NCBI GenBank assembly: GCA_002118135.1
Contig: BDIU01000189.1
Coordinates: 1 to 64,000, forward strand
DNA: 64,000 nt
Origin: Trebouxia sp. TZW2008
Taxonomy: Eukaryota > Chlorophyta > Trebouxiophyceae > Trebouxiales > Trebouxiaceae
Reading direction: 5' to 3'
This document shows, piece by piece, positions 12,230-24,093 of this stretch (the stretch's first letter is position 1; each line of letters begins with the position of its first letter). Position numbers and translations under genes: made by a program. Under the pieces are notes generated by a model, which was given only the letters and a program-made list of their open reading frames with translations, ran no database searches and was not told where the DNA came from.

Positions 12230-14400
12230 TCACAAGTCATTCAGAAATTGGTCTGCCAAAGAACAGCTCAGTCCACCCTCCTCTTCCACCTCCCACTTTG
12301 CGATCTTCAAGTCCTCAATTGCCATTGCAAACCTGCACAGATGCAATAAGCCATCAAAGCAAGCTGTTGCAAGATCATAGATATACGATCTTGAACTCTG
12401 CACACGCAAACACGCCTGGCTTTATCCAACAGCCTTACTACGCAAAATGCTTTCTGCTCAGATGGTCATTGATAATCAGCACTCTGAACATAGTTTGCAA
12501 TGTGCGTGTCATGAAATTTGCTTTGACTTTGTGATGATCAGCTACAGTGCAGAAGGTCTGTATGGCCCCACACTGGGTCTCTAGACGACTTTGAACGGAG
12601 TCCTGTAGCCTTCCTGTTGGGTCTCTAAAGGATGCTAAATCAAATGTGAGGTGATATAAACGCATACCTTGTTGGCCGCAGACCCAGAGGGCCAGCGTCA
12701 AAGGTTGTGCCAAGAGATTTTGCCAGCTGGCCTTGTACATCTGACAGGAACAGGAAACTCTGTCCTGCCCCTAGCTGCTGGCCCCATGCATGCATTGCAA
12801 AAGGGGTGTCCATGGACACAACTGCTATCAGATCTATGCCCCTGGACCTTAGCTTGTCCTCAGCCTGCATGCATTCACAATGCGCCTTTGCATGCATGCA
12901 TTCACAATGCGCCTTTGCATGCATGCAGTCACAATATGCCTTTGCATGCATACATTTTGACCCTTGTCCTGGCAATGTTTGGCCCAGGAAGCATTAGATG
13001 CTACTGCAGCTAGGTAGAACTTGATGTACCTAATGGAACGCCGACGCGTCGCTCACTCGCAATCTGCCTACTCATCACTACCAACTACAAGGAGCGTAAA
13101 CAGGCAGAGCAGATTTAACAATCAATGGGGTAACAATCACTGATGCATGGGATGGACTGTTAGCTTTTTGAGTATTTGTTGTAGGCAGCATTTGTTGTGG
13201 CAAGTAGAATTTCAGCACTGGCATGTTGCTCTGCAATCACTGCCTGAGCTGTGCACGGTCACCAGCACAGCAGTATGAAGGTTCATTGTTGTTACAGCTC
13301 ACACAGCAGAAGATTGTTGGCGCACCTGCATGTAGCCTGGAATGTGAATGTTGCTGCAGCCAGGCGAGAAGGCCATTGGGGTGCTCAAGAGTATGACATG
13401 TTTGCCTGTACCCATTTCAACCTTGTGTGAAAATGAAAGTGATGCAGGACAAAGGGGACAATGCTCAGCAGATAATCAGGGCTCCAATCCCCTGACGTGC
13501 CATGCAGGTCAGATTGCTGCAAGGAGCCTGGACTGTTTCCAGGCAAATCAACTTTGCCCTGCGTTCAAGCTCATGCAGGTTTGGAGCAATCGCAGGTCAG
13601 GTCGCTGACAATCACCTTCAAACAAGTCTCGGGTGTTTATACTGGAGCCTGGTGTGGCACCGTCTCCAGATGGCAGAATCAGATCAATCTCCGGGAGTTT
13701 GCTGCCCACGCGAACCTACAATACAGATTGCTAATGCCTTTCACATGTTCAGTGTACAAGAGCATGATAAACTGCGCCCGTGCTGTGTAGCATATTTAGA
13801 TGCACTAATGGTATGGAGCAAGGAAGATTGCTATCTGACATGTGACGCATGTTGCCCAGTTATGATTAGCACAGTGAGATCACCACAACAAGTGAGAGGC
13901 TCAGATCATATTGCAATGTGAAACGGATTGAGCGTGCATAAAGAAAGTGCTGGCGGCTGATTCAAAGAAGCAGTGTATAAATATATTGGCGTGTCACCTT
14001 TTGCACAAGAAAGGAGGGTGCCTTGAAAGTTGCAACCAGTCTTGACCTATTTGGCCATAGTTCTGATCTCTCCAAGGTTGAGAAAGCAAGTGCCACAGTG
14101 GCAATCAGGAATCCTGCATGTAGTCAGAGGCGACAATTTGGGTCAGCAGTGGCAAACATTGTCAAATGCCCAAGACAAGGAATCGCCGAACCGTATGACT
14201 AGCCCATCATGCCAAAGAATTTGTTGATGCTAATATTGGCATGAGGATTGTGTGTGCTCAAGGCGTGATCTGCATTCACCTCTTACCAACCAGAAGGGAC
14301 CAAGATTTGACCTGTCTCTTCTCCTGGCTCCGTGACCTTGAGCTTGTGATGCGCTACTTGGTGCCACAGGAGCAGCCCTGCTGGTAGACGGTGTTGACAT
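12230..14400 (-). CDS. PRXII: Type II (PRX5-like) peroxiredoxin
   Basis: Thiol peroxidase that reduces H2O2 and alkyl hydroperoxides. Five exons (14400-14287, 13715-13616, 13405-13326, 12864-12668, 12332-12230) join in frame to 197 aa. Seen directly: VGSKLPEIDLILPSGDG, KHVILLSTPMAFSPGCS with peroxidatic Cys at about residue 88, then HIPGYMQAEDKLRSRGID, PTRFAMAIEDLKIAKWEVEE and a C-terminal GLSCSLADQFLNDL, all in family order. The canonical P-x3-T-x2-C has Ser in place of Thr. The Cys usually found about 25 residues later (VCVSVND) is Val here (IAVVSMD), so a one-Cys mechanism, or use of the C-terminal Cys, is likely. The 38-residue N-terminal exon is basic and Ser/Ala-rich (MSTPSTSRAAPVAPSSASQA), possibly an organelle transit peptide; it fits by phase but is the weakest exon. 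Head to head with the MTG1-like gene. Confidence 0.88.
12869..12955 (-). repeat. 22-bp tandem repeat at a peroxiredoxin 3' splice site
   Basis: About four copies of a 22-bp unit (minus strand core gcatgcaaaggcgcattgtg). The unit abuts the acceptor gcatgcag of the 12864-12668 exon, so each repeat regenerates an acceptor-like gcatgca. Confidence 0.75.
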
Positions 14401-14809
14401 GTGTCAATAGCTAACAATTTATAGATCGATATGGGATGTTGCCTGTGCAAAAGTTGTTGAACGGCTGCGGGAAGCTCCAATAGCAGGTGTGGACGCGCAC
14501 AAGCAGCTGTGAAAAGGTTGCTGAGCAATACTGGCAGCAGCAGATCGTTGCGATAAGTAAAGCGACCCCGAAATTGCACAAGAGAGAGGCGCTTTGTGCC
14601 GGACGTTGGCCGGTCAAGCTGACTGCCGACATCCTTGCACGGTTTGTCAGTTTGACTGGTTTGACTTTTTCTGACTGAACCAGAGAGCCTAAGAGGACAG
14701 AGGGCGCAGCGCTCATCGTTTGCCCTAATGCGCAAACTTGATTGCAGCTGATGGTGTCTGGAAATGCATGCAGCGTTCATAACATTGAGCACTTGCACCG
14801 TCTGTACAG
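14401..14809. promoter_or_regulatory. Divergent promoter region, peroxiredoxin / MTG1-like
   Basis: 409 bp separate the two inferred start codons on opposite strands. No TATA-like element stands out. The assignment rests on gene orientation alone. Confidence 0.45.
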
Positions 14810-16432
14810 ATGGCAACCAAGATCAGCTGGTTCGGGAGCCACATGCGAAAGGCTCTCAGTCAAGTCGAGGTAAGGGAGCAGGCGTGTGACAGCAAGCACT
14901 GCAGCGGATGAGAGTGTTCGCATTACACGCTTATCGGTTAAGTAAAGTCTTGAGACTCTGCGTGCACTGTAGGAGCGACTCAGGGTTGTGGACATGATAC
15001 TTGAAGTGAGGGACGCCCGCATACCGTTCACCTCAGCCAACCCTCAATTAGAATCATTGGTCCAACACAAGCGCAGATTGGTAGTGCTGAACAAAGCCGA
15101 CCTTGCTGCACCTGAGAAGCAGCAGGTGACTTGATTGCAGTGTGACTTTCATCAATGTATGCAAAATTGCGATCTACAGCTGCACAGCAAGCATGCATCT
15201 GTCATGAACACAGCGCTTTCAGCTTTCACCAGCTTTGCCTGGGATTCTGAAGCAGAATGCATTGCTTGTGGCAACATACAGGGCTTTGATGTTCAGATAT
15301 CAGCTGTCGCTGACTATCATTTGCATGATAGTGTTACCCTGCGAAACTACAATCTGCAGCTGCTTGGCAAGCATGCATCTCTCGTGGACTTAGTTTCATC
15401 AACCTTGTTTGGGAATGTGAAGCAAAATTTCAGCTTGTGGCACTGCGCTGGCCTTTAGGTTTCAGATATCAGATGCCGCTGACTGTGGTTTGTGCACCAT
15501 ACTCAGCTCATGCTTTTGCAGGCTGTTCAACATCAACTGCAATTGCAGAAGCAGTATGCTCTCTTCACCAGCAATCACAAGCGTGGCAGCGTGCATAAGC
15601 TGCTTAACACCGTGATGAAGAAACTGCAACAAGACAAGCCCAAAGCGGACATGCTGGTCATCATGGCTGTAGGTGAGTTAGCCAAACTCATGCAATGAAT
15701 GTGGTAGACATACATGCTCTAGGTTGAGGTTGCACAGTGTTGCCAGATCTGGCTAACCCAGCGTTCCTTTTCCTTTTGACTGTATGTCATAACATGCTTG
15801 TGATGTGTGCGCCTTGCAGAAACATCTGAGCCCGTCATCTCATCAATTATACTTGTCTGAACATTGTGCATTTGCGCAACCCCTGCAGTGCTACATGACT
15901 CATGGCATGTTGGCCAAAACTGACTTTGCAAACATCAGCATTTGGCTCTGACACCCATCTCCTCGTCACCACAGCAGCTGGCACCAGTACAGTCGTCTCT
16001 CCTGCCAAAGACACTCGATACGTTCTCAATGTAAGGACAAGGCAACTGCAAATTTAGCACTTTATTTAATTGGGCAGCAGTACCTCTCAGTAAGGACGAG
16101 CATCTTGGTACTCATTGCAGTTGTTATACAAAGAAGAGACTGTACTCTGATCAAACTGCAGGGGTCCCAAATTGCGGCAAGTCTTCCTTGATCAATGGCT
16201 TGCGCCAGGCAGCCATGCTGGGCAAGCATAGTGGCAAACGGGCAGAAACAGGGCGCACTCCCGGCCTCACCCGCCAGATTGCTGGCTTTCAGGTGCAGCC
16301 ACTTTCTCATAGCTGATGTGAAGCGCATCAGCTGCTGCTGCTGCTGCTGCAGCTGCTGCAACACACCTCAGATGCCACTGACATTGCAGGCGACTCTACA
16401 TACAATGACACATTTGTGACAGAAAAGGTGTA

Positions 16433-16464
<32 letters not shown>

Positions 16465-19042
16465 GCAGCATCATAGAGCATGTTGCAGCAACGGGTCCTT
16501 ACCCCGGTCACATGCCAAATTGCTGGCTTTCAGGTGCAGTCAATATCTCTACAAGATACCTTGCAGAGATACTGAGGCGCATCAGTTGCTGCTACAGCGC
16601 AATTATTTGTAAGGACACTCAATGTAAGGACATTCTTGATGCAAAGACAATGCATTTGGTAGCCAACCACTGCATTCTGACTGCAGTGGTCCCTCTGAGC
16701 AAGGACAACTTGATGTAAGGACAGACTTCTTGGTAATCAGAGCAGTCATAACAACAAGAGTTTACTGTATAAGGTTCGGGGGAACCAAAGCAGTTGTTAC
16801 AAAGGGAAGTCACTGTATGCAGTACTTTTGTCACATTGAGGGCCAATACATTGGGCCATTGTCAGTGGGCTATTTTTGGGATCAGTGGCATCTGGGACAA
16901 GGTGCCAGCAGCAGTGTCTTAGCGCAGTGTTGTTCAGTGGCGTCCTTTCACCCCTCAAGATGCGTTGTCAACTCTGCGTTGGGCAGATATTGAGTGACAC
17001 TGCAAGCCTCTTGAGAACGCATAATGCCAGCAATGCAGCAGATGACTTACGCTTCAGCAGCTGTACAGTAATGTCTTGATATACCGACTGCATTGGTCAC
17101 CAAGAAAATGGTCCTTACATCAAATTGTCCTTACTCAGAAGTACCACTGTAGTCGGAATGCAGTGCTTGGTTCCCAGCTGCATTGTCCTTACATTGGATG
17201 TCCTTATATTGAGTGTCCTTATATTGCGAGATTACTGTACATGGCTCAGTCTGTTGACATCAAGCTTTTCTTGCAAGGTAGGAGAGCGACCCACAGCGTT
17301 CCTGATGGACACACCCGGAGTGATGCCTCCCAATGTCCCAGATGAGCAGGCAGGCTTACGCTTGGCTTTGACAGGTACTCATGTCCCAACTTCAGTCTGA
17401 CTGTTGCCCTTGATAGCATACCTCACTGCTGCAGGTATACATGTCATGCTCTTCAGGCTCATCTGCTCCCATTGTGACCAAGGCACACTCACAACAAAAC
17501 AACACATACTTCATATGATGGGCTTTGCGCTGACAGGTGCAGATCAAGTTGCACAATGACCGCAGTTGCTCGTGACGCCACAATCACCTTTGTTATGTCT
17601 CAACCATTTCTGCAGACTTCGATAAACATGGCTGAGACACAATAAAAATGATTGTGATTTCATGAGCAGATCTGATTATCATGTTCACCGGGCATATCTG
17701 CTTCAGTTGTGGCCAAGGCACACTCACAAACACATAGCACATGACCTGAAGTGGTAACAGGCCTCATGGACACTTTCCAATCCATGGAGGCCATGGTGAT
17801 GCACAAGCGTCAGACATATGCCATACCTGTAAAGAGCTCTGGCTCTCGTATAATGACAAGTATTTCTGCACTGCCAGCAGTTGCATAACAGCACACTCCA
17901 CTCCCAAGACTAGCTGCCGTCAAGTCCTTGGGAGCAGAATCAAACTTGATGATGACGCATGTCTTCAGGCACACCTGGTCATAGTGCCGCTGTTGCGGAT
18001 GATGTGGCGCAATGCATGTAACTTGTGTGCTGCACAGGTGCTATCAAGGACTCGTTTGTGGGTGAGGAGCGTCTGGTGAGACACCTGTTGCTGGAGTTGT
18101 CTCAGCAGCCCTCATTCCCAGGTGAGCAACACAAATTGTCATGGCCTTGTACTTAGAAGGGGCCAGGTCCATCGTTTTGCCTCATTTATTTTGCTGCAGC
18201 GCAAGAATAATGAGGGAGGCATATGACAAGATAAGACAAGTCTGTTCCATCATCGCCTCTATGAGCAGCAGCAACCTTTGAGATGCCTGTGACTTCAAAG
18301 GCGCTTCGTATTGAAATTGACAGGTGTTGCAAGTGCATGCCTGTCTCGTATAAACTCAGGTCAACCTTAAAAAAACAAACCTGCTGCCTGCAAGCAGGGT
18401 CAGAATTGTCTGTGTGGCATGTACGGCTGGCTATACATGCTGCTGATACCCAGTTGGCGATGCATCAAAAAAGTGTAGACAAAGTGCATACTGACAGTGC
18501 TGCAAGCCAGTAGTGCCCTGCATTGTGTGCGTAACGGTGTTGTCATGGTGTATCTTCTCATGACACTCAAGACATGCTTGGCGAGATAGCGGTCGCGCCA
18601 AACACAGGTAGCAACATGTGTCAGGAAATATAATAAATTGTCGTTGTGATTATAGTGTATCTGTGCAGAGGCATGCTTGGAAGCTGGTCAGAACCTGAGG
18701 TTTGCTGGTCAGAAGAGTTTCAACCGGGCGCTCCAGCAAGCAGTGATGGCGGCTGTTGCAGCCATAAGACAATCGCTCAAAGACAGCTCTACAGAGCCCA
18801 AAGATGCATTACAGGCCACGAAAAAGACGACAGATCTAGAGGCTGGTGTGGCGTCAGACGATTGTCTTGAAGAGATTTCAGGAAAACCTGCGCTTGACAT
18901 TGATGCAGGCCTTGCAGCGCTTCACTGTGCTCTAAAAGGCGATACTCAGACTCAAGAAATGGTCAATGCAATGCATGGAAGGCTGATTGCAGCATACCGT
19001 GCAGGACGTCTTGGCAGATACACTTTAGACAGCTTGCCATGA
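14810..19042 (+). CDS. MTG1: MTG1/YlqF-type circularly permuted ribosome-assembly GTPase
   Basis: Organellar GTPase that assists late assembly of the large ribosomal subunit. Seven exons (14810-14869, 14973-15125, 15522-15672, 16162-16292, 17278-17374, 18038-18121, 18669-19042) join in frame to 349 aa. The G motifs occur in the permuted order of the family: G4 NKAD (about 59-62), G1 VGVPNCGKSS (about 121-130), G3 DTPG (about 176-179). The start MATKISWFGSHMRKALSQVE matches the family's I-x-W-F-P-G-H-M-x-K-A with the Pro replaced. The C-terminus LIAAYRAGRLGRYTLDSLP is also typical. No long presequence is visible, so mitochondrial or plastid location is open. Introns hold tandem duplications and two terminal-inverted-repeat elements. 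Confidence 0.93.
15165..15492 (+). repeat. Tandem duplication in MTG1-like intron 2
   Basis: Two diverged copies of a roughly 175-bp segment, sharing aagcatgcatctgtcatg/ctcgtgg, the ttcagatatcagctgtcgctgac / ttcagatatcagatgccgctgac block and the ctgcagctgc start. No coding role is seen. Confidence 0.7.
16057..16145 (+). mobile_element. Fragment of the TA-flanked TIR element family
   Basis: This stretch (gcagtacctctcagtaagga onward, ending aagagactgta) aligns with the right half of the intact element at 16595-16767, including the cagtggtccctctgagcaag and cttggtaat blocks. It is truncated at its left end. Confidence 0.5.
16330..16471 (+). repeat. Two CAG/CTG trinucleotide tracts
   Basis: An imperfect (GCT)n tract at 16330-16358 and an (AGC)n tract at about 16432-16471, both in the intron after exon 4 of the MTG1-like gene. 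They are non-coding in the accepted model although one is open in a short plus-strand frame. Confidence 0.85.
16490..16550 (+). repeat. Copy of the MTG1-like exon-4 3' end with donor
   Basis: The end of exon 4 (gattgctggctttcag, donor gtgcag at 16293) recurs as aattgctggctttcag/gtgcag ending at 16532, preceded by a degraded copy of the CGCACTCCCGGCCTCACC codons. A weaker relative of the exon-5 end (ctttgcgctgacag/gtgcag) lies near 17523-17540. Confidence 0.75.
16595..16767 (+). mobile_element. Non-autonomous pogo-like TIR element, copy 1
   Basis: 173 bp bounded by CAGCGCAATTATTTGTAAGG and the inverse of CAGTAAACTCTTGTTG, directly flanked by TA on each side (16593-16594 and 16768-16769). Contains internal aaggaca repeats. 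Length, ends and TA flanks match copy 2, which lies in opposite orientation 300 bp away. No transposase is encoded, so it is MITE-like. The link to the Tc1/mariner-pogo group rests on the TA flanks and the CAGTAAxCTCGxxATATAAGG-type ends. Confidence 0.7.
17066..17237 (-). mobile_element. Non-autonomous pogo-like TIR element, copy 2
   Basis: 172 bp with terminal inverted repeats CAGTAATGTCTTGATATA and, from the other end, CAGTAATCTCGCAATATA, flanked by TA (17064-17065, 17238-17239). Its reverse complement aligns with copy 1 throughout (aaggacactcaatat, actgcattcc, cagtggta, ttctgagtaaggacaa, gatgtaaggac). The two copies could pair as a long inverted repeat in the unspliced transcript. Confidence 0.78.
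17440..17755 (+). repeat. Tandem duplication in MTG1-like intron 5
   Basis: The segment catctgctcccattgtgacc aaggcacactcacaa at about 17459 is repeated at about 17695 (tctgcttcagttgtggcc aaggcacactcacaa). Period is about 240 bp. Confidence 0.6.
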
Positions 19043-20127
19043 GCATACGTAGGCAGTGCAAGTTCTTAGTGCAATCAGCAGCTTGGCCAGTGCATGCTTC
19101 TTTGTATTGTGCAACAGCTGCAGATGCTTTCTACTGATGGGCGCTGGTGGCAAGCCATAGCAACAGAAACTTCTGTGAACAGCCTGACCCCTCAATAGCA
19201 GGCAAGATCAGAGAGTTGTGCTGATCTTGCCTTCAGCCTTTGCTACATCTGACCAGAACAATCAGTACTTCTGACTGTACACACTAATATTTGTCTGACA
19301 CAAGGAGGAGGTTTCGAGTCTCAGAGTATAGTTGTAGCGTATGTAAGAGCGCGCTGCCCGAGACTGCAGTGATACATGTCACTCTGTGGGGCCTGTGCGT
19401 AAGGTCGCATCGCACATGCTCACTGCTTCTTGTTATTACGCCTGCGAAAGCTTGCTGCAGTGTCCTTTACTTGCACCTGTACAAAACGATCAGTCGGGCA
19501 CTGGTCTGCTAACTCGGCCATTCGCCAGTAAGCGCATGCCTTACCTCCTCTTCTGGGGAAAGCGGAATGACTTTGGCAGTCTCTGCTTGTGCTGGGGCGT
19601 CTGTGACTCTTGTTGCCGGCTGAGGTTGCTGATCATCCTGTACCTGCTACATGACAAGCACCATTGACTGAGCACAATTTGTGTTTGCATCTTCCTCAAG
19701 GAGCTAACCTACCTGCGCAGCAGCTGTTGTTTGCATCATACTTCAAGTCTTGTGCTAGACGCACGGGGGGGGCTCACAACTAATTGAGCTCCTTCAGCTG
19801 CAAGGTCAGCTGATGCATTAGTCAACTGGTAAGCAAGTCTCAAGCTAGCTGCCAAGCTGACAAAAACATTTGCTGTGAAGCGATACTGCGGTAACAAATG
19901 CAAACAACAGGACGTCGTGAGGAATGCAAGCTAGTGACATGTATAGGATTATACCACACTGCCAACAGCCATTCTACTATATATCCAGCATAATATAATA
20001 AAAGCTTGATAGAGTGCCTGTCTTGGCAATGACGGCATTTGGTCCATGCCTGAACCAGAACTGCTATCAAGAGCACCCTGACATGTATGGGACCTTCACT
20101 CAACCACTTACGAGTACTGTCTTTAGT
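19043..20127. other. Convergent intergenic region
   Basis: About 1.1 kb between the stops of the MTG1-like gene (+) and OST48 (-). It must hold both 3' UTRs. Open frames here are short and have no recognisable content. One G run lies near 19764. Confidence 0.4.
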
Positions 20128-23100
20128 TCACTTATGATAAAGGAAGAAGAAGCTTAGTATGCAAAAGCCTGCCATCATGGAGAAGGCACTGGCATAGTAT
20201 GGAAACGCTGGTAGCAAGAATCTTTCATACTCGTTGTGCTTGAATGGTCGCACTGACACTTGCCATGACTCTTCTATACTTGTGTACCCCAGGCTATGAT
20301 AGCTGATCACAAACTTGAAAACACCATACACATCTGGTACTTTGATGCGGGTGGAGAAACGTCCCTGCAAGCATAAGCAACCTCCAGTGTCGAAACGATC
20401 ACATTCAGCACTGTCATCACCACAGCAGCACTTGCAGACAACGCCCTTGAATGCACACTTTTGAGTGCAAGCTCTCTTCTGAGCAACATGACTAGCCTGC
20501 AGATGCAGACAGCAAGACATGGTACTTCTCCAATGTCAATGTGAGTAAGTCAACTCGGCAATTGTAGCGTACTGCACACACGTATTGGCGACGTTTTGCA
20601 GCATTGGAGATCACAATTTGTGACCACTGCCATCAGCAGGAAATTGACACAGTAGGCAATGCTAGGTCATCAAGTATCACCTTGTTGTCAGGCTTCAATG
20701 TCGCTCTAACATGTGGATCAAGCATTGTAAACTCCACTTGCACATCATTGGCCCTGCAGCCATGAGGCAATGTTTAGGGTCAGAGGGACCACAATGACAT
20801 GATTCAGACAGGAAAGCTCATTCTGTGTCATTGCCTAGTCATGGAAAGGTCCTGATGCTGTGTGTCAGGGAGCCAAACCCATCTTTTACATGATCAACAT
20901 ATTGCAGTAAATCAATGAAGCACTTGTCAACACAGCACGAAGATGCATATGGCTGAGCAGATACTCTCGTTTCGCTCAGCACTCTAATACAAAACCAATA
21001 CATGCCAGGGTCTACACTGCACAAAGAGTCCTGAATCAGCAGCTCAGTAAGCAAGTAAGCAAACACAGCTTGCTGACACATTTGCGCTGCTGACTCGTCA
21101 TTTTGACTGAAGCTCAACGCTCTCGAGCAGCACAGCTTGCTGCTGTATGTGTTGTGCACAGCAAACTGTTGCTGTTGCTTCAGCTGCCTTGGAGTTGCAT
21201 CACAGGGTGCACATGGCCTTGCTGATACTGTGATGCCATTGAGCAGCGTTGCAGGGCACAGCTACTTACTTGTAGGGTTGCCATTGACCATCACTCAGCT
21301 CCTGAATGTTGACAGAGAACTCGATGTCATCACTGACTCTGTACCAGCTCAGCTGCTCATGTTGACCCAGCAGGTGATGAGTCATGTTAGTCAGCAACAG
21401 TACACCTCGCTGGTGGAAAGCCCACTTGGTCACCTCTGTACAGAAGGCTTCATTGCCTGTGCTGCTTTGACTGCATGGCATGAACACTGCATTTCTATAC
21501 AGGAGGGTTCATTGCCTGTCAAGGATCAAACGCATGGCACAACAGCTGAAGGCAAGTGAAAAAATAATTGACTGCCTGGGCCAACTTCATTGCAAGACAA
21601 TTGCAATTGTTTGCAGAAGGCTGCAGTGCCTGTAGTAGAATTGGCTGCATGACAAGGTAGCAGCAGTTCTGTAAGAAAGGGTTCATCGCCTGCGATGGCT
21701 TGACCGCATGGCAAAACAGCCACACTGATTCTCTAACTAGTTTTGCCAACCAAATGCAGAATGCCACACATGCATGCCATCACTTTGGCAGAACGCATCA
21801 GTGTTTGGAGCACAAATATCCACTTGAATGGGGCACTCCTCAATTGCAACCCCACTGTGGTCACTCACAGGCCAATAATCTTTGTAACCATTTCACCCAG
21901 CATTACTGACATGCAGTCTGTCTTTGCCAAAAAACCAAGCTGACGCGACCACTGCTCATCCAGTCAATCACAAAAACTTGCTGCTTTCGCAGTGACAATC
22001 TGCATACCAACAATGCTAGGTACGAGGGTCAGGAAAAGTATTGGCCTGTTGAGATTGGTGACTAGTCTCCAAAATCAGATGAAATGCAGCAACCTTGCTT
22101 TGTATCTTGATATAAAGCATATCTAGCATTATCAAGCCGGCATCTGCTTCATCCTGCCATGGTGTTGTGACAAGGGCGGCATCACAACAGCACAGCCATT
22201 ACAAACATCAATGTGCTGTCACGGCATTCCATGCAAAGTCAACATGAGTTCGATAATCAGATCTCGACAGTTTGTTTTTTTGGAGTGCGGAGGGTAGCAC
22301 ATCTATGTATGCATGACAAGCCCATGGTGCAATGCAGTGCAGTCTGAAGTAAGGACTGTTGGCGTGCAGCTTCTGAGTTTGGCGTGCGGACAGTAGCACA
22401 CTTGTTTATGCACAACAAACCCATTATGCAATGCAGTGCACTCTGAAAGTAAATACTGATGGCATGCAGCTTGCAAGTTTACGTTGCATTGTGTTGACAA
22501 ATCACACCTGCCTGAGCTCTGTGATGCCCTGAAGAAGTCGTTGCTGAATAAATCAATTGAGCCAGCCACGACTGCCCTGGCGTTGTTGCGCCCCTGCAGC
22601 AATCAATCAACCAATCAGTGTCAAGGTCATTGCAACCAATAAGCAATCACAGTGCATAATGTCAAAATTTAATTGTTCATGCAGACTGGTAGCTGCAAGA
22701 GCAAGACGGCTTGATGCAGACACTGACTTTGCACGCTTTCAGAGGCTGCCCTTGTTCAGCTTAGCAACAGCAGCCACAATGTGCAGGTACCTATGCATCA
22801 TACACATCGTGAAATGTGCACCAGCAGAAAGAGAAACGAAGAGAAAGGGTTACGACAGTAGGCGTCATGATGAAAGCTTCTGTGAGTAGAAGCAGCCTAG
22901 GGCATCTGCAGATGTTCAAAGCGTACCTGAACAAGAGCCACGAGGGTGGCGTCTTTGCCTGCCAAGATATTGCTATCTGTAGTTCCCTTGCTGGACGTTG
23001 CTGAATATGCTGTGTCTGAAGCTGTGAGCGCCTTGACAACCTGAAATAGCCGCACGCAACTCAACATTGTCGACTTGTCTCATTGCAAGAAAAGGATGTG

Positions 23101-24093
23101 CTTGCTTGGCATGCACAGCAAGTACAGGCCTAAGGTAGCATGCGCCTCAGTTGCAATTTGGCACTACAAGAATCTCTTGGTATGTGGGCATGTGATATAC
23201 GGGCACACACAATGAAGGACAATGAAGTCAAGAACCAATGACTGCAGTGGTTCTTCTCAGTAAGGAGACGTGCTGTCAGGAAGAGACACTGTCATTACAG
23301 CAAGAAACCAAATGCTGTCGAGGGTGATAGACAGATGAGCAAAATCAGCATATGCCTCTTACCAGGGTGCTTCTAGGCGAAACAGAAGCAGCAGTTCCTC
23401 TGTAAACTATGGGTGCCTGATCACAGCAGACTCTTGAGAATCGAAAGTGAACGACATCAAAACCCAAAGAATGTAGAGTCATAGCGGCAGCAGCAGAGCC
23501 GTAGAAGGTCAACCCACGTGATTATGGCTGCTCCCAAATATGATCTTGGAGTCTAAAGCATGGTCTGTGACAATGGCTGACTGCTGATCATGTCTGTTGA
23601 AGTGATCAACAATGTTTGAGCCTTTGGTGTCAAATTCAACACCTAAGTCTGCTGCAAGCTCCCTCAACTCATCTGATGCATTTGAGTCTGTTGCTAGAAG
23701 CAGGTCATGACCCGCGTCAACAAAGTCTAGCAGGGCTGTAGCATCCACTGAGCCTCCAAACTCTACAGCAGGCACGTTGAGATCAGATGATTGTGAGGAA
23801 ACAGAAGTGACGCTAGCTGTAAGCTTGCCTGTGGTGCTAGAAGCGAATACGATGATCTTGTCGTAGAGGTAGACGTCCCAGTCTTTGATCGACAAGCCAG
23901 GCGCATTGGCAGCAGAATATGTGATTTGGTACCCTTGTGAAGTCAACGAGCTGAAAAAGGTGCTGTGCGAGCTCTTCAGCGCAGTGTCGTCAAGCAAAGC
24001 TAGCACCCGTCGACCTTGAAACGCAGCATCCAAGCCAGGAAACAATAGTAAGAGGGAGCAGACTGCCAGGCAGGCCTGCTGTGACCTCAACAT
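20128..24093 (-). CDS. OST48: OST48/WBP1 subunit of oligosaccharyltransferase
   Basis: Non-catalytic core subunit of the ER complex that transfers the lipid-linked glycan to Asn. Seven exons (24093-23518, 23416-23363, 23040-22927, 22593-22508, 21461-21270, 20753-20681, 20364-20128) join in frame to 443 aa, close to the family's usual 440-460. A signal peptide (LAVCSLLLLFPGLDAAF) starts the protein. Family landmarks follow in order: VLALLDDTALKSSHSTFF, the VPAVEFGGSVDATALLDFVD block, APIVYRGTAASV, NNARAVVAGSIDLFSNDFF, GNEAFCTEVTKWAFHQRGVL, KVPDVYGVFKFVISYHSLGY, and the C-terminal membrane segment after FPYYASAFSMM. The last residues LYHK form a short cytosolic tail. It lies head to head with the PDZ gene. 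Confidence 0.95.
21450..21735 (-). repeat. Tandem copies of the OST48 exon-5 acceptor and start
   Basis: The exon-5 boundary (agcag/cacaggcaatgaagcctt at 21461) is followed upstream on the minus strand by three degraded copies at about 21506, 21628 and 21690, still translating as TGTAAFCKQL or AGDEPFLTEL against TGNEAFCTEV. They lie in the intron between exons 4 and 5. Confidence 0.75.
22275..22495 (-). repeat. Tandem duplication in OST48 intron 4
   Basis: Two copies of about 110-120 bp sharing gcacaacaaacccattatgc / gcatgacaagcccatggtgc, aatgcagtgca(c/g)tctgaaagtaa and gcatgcagctt blocks. Confidence 0.7.
23180..23305 (+). mobile_element. Decayed relative of the TIR element
   Basis: Shares ggacaatgaagtca, caatgactgcagtggttctt and ctcagtaagga with the intact copies at 16595 and 17066. 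No intact terminal repeat remains. It lies in OST48 intron 2. Confidence 0.4.

Noticed and set aside
14283..14816. 177-codon minus-strand frame
   Set aside because: Overlaps the peroxiredoxin first exon and the divergent promoter in another frame; no family resemblance.
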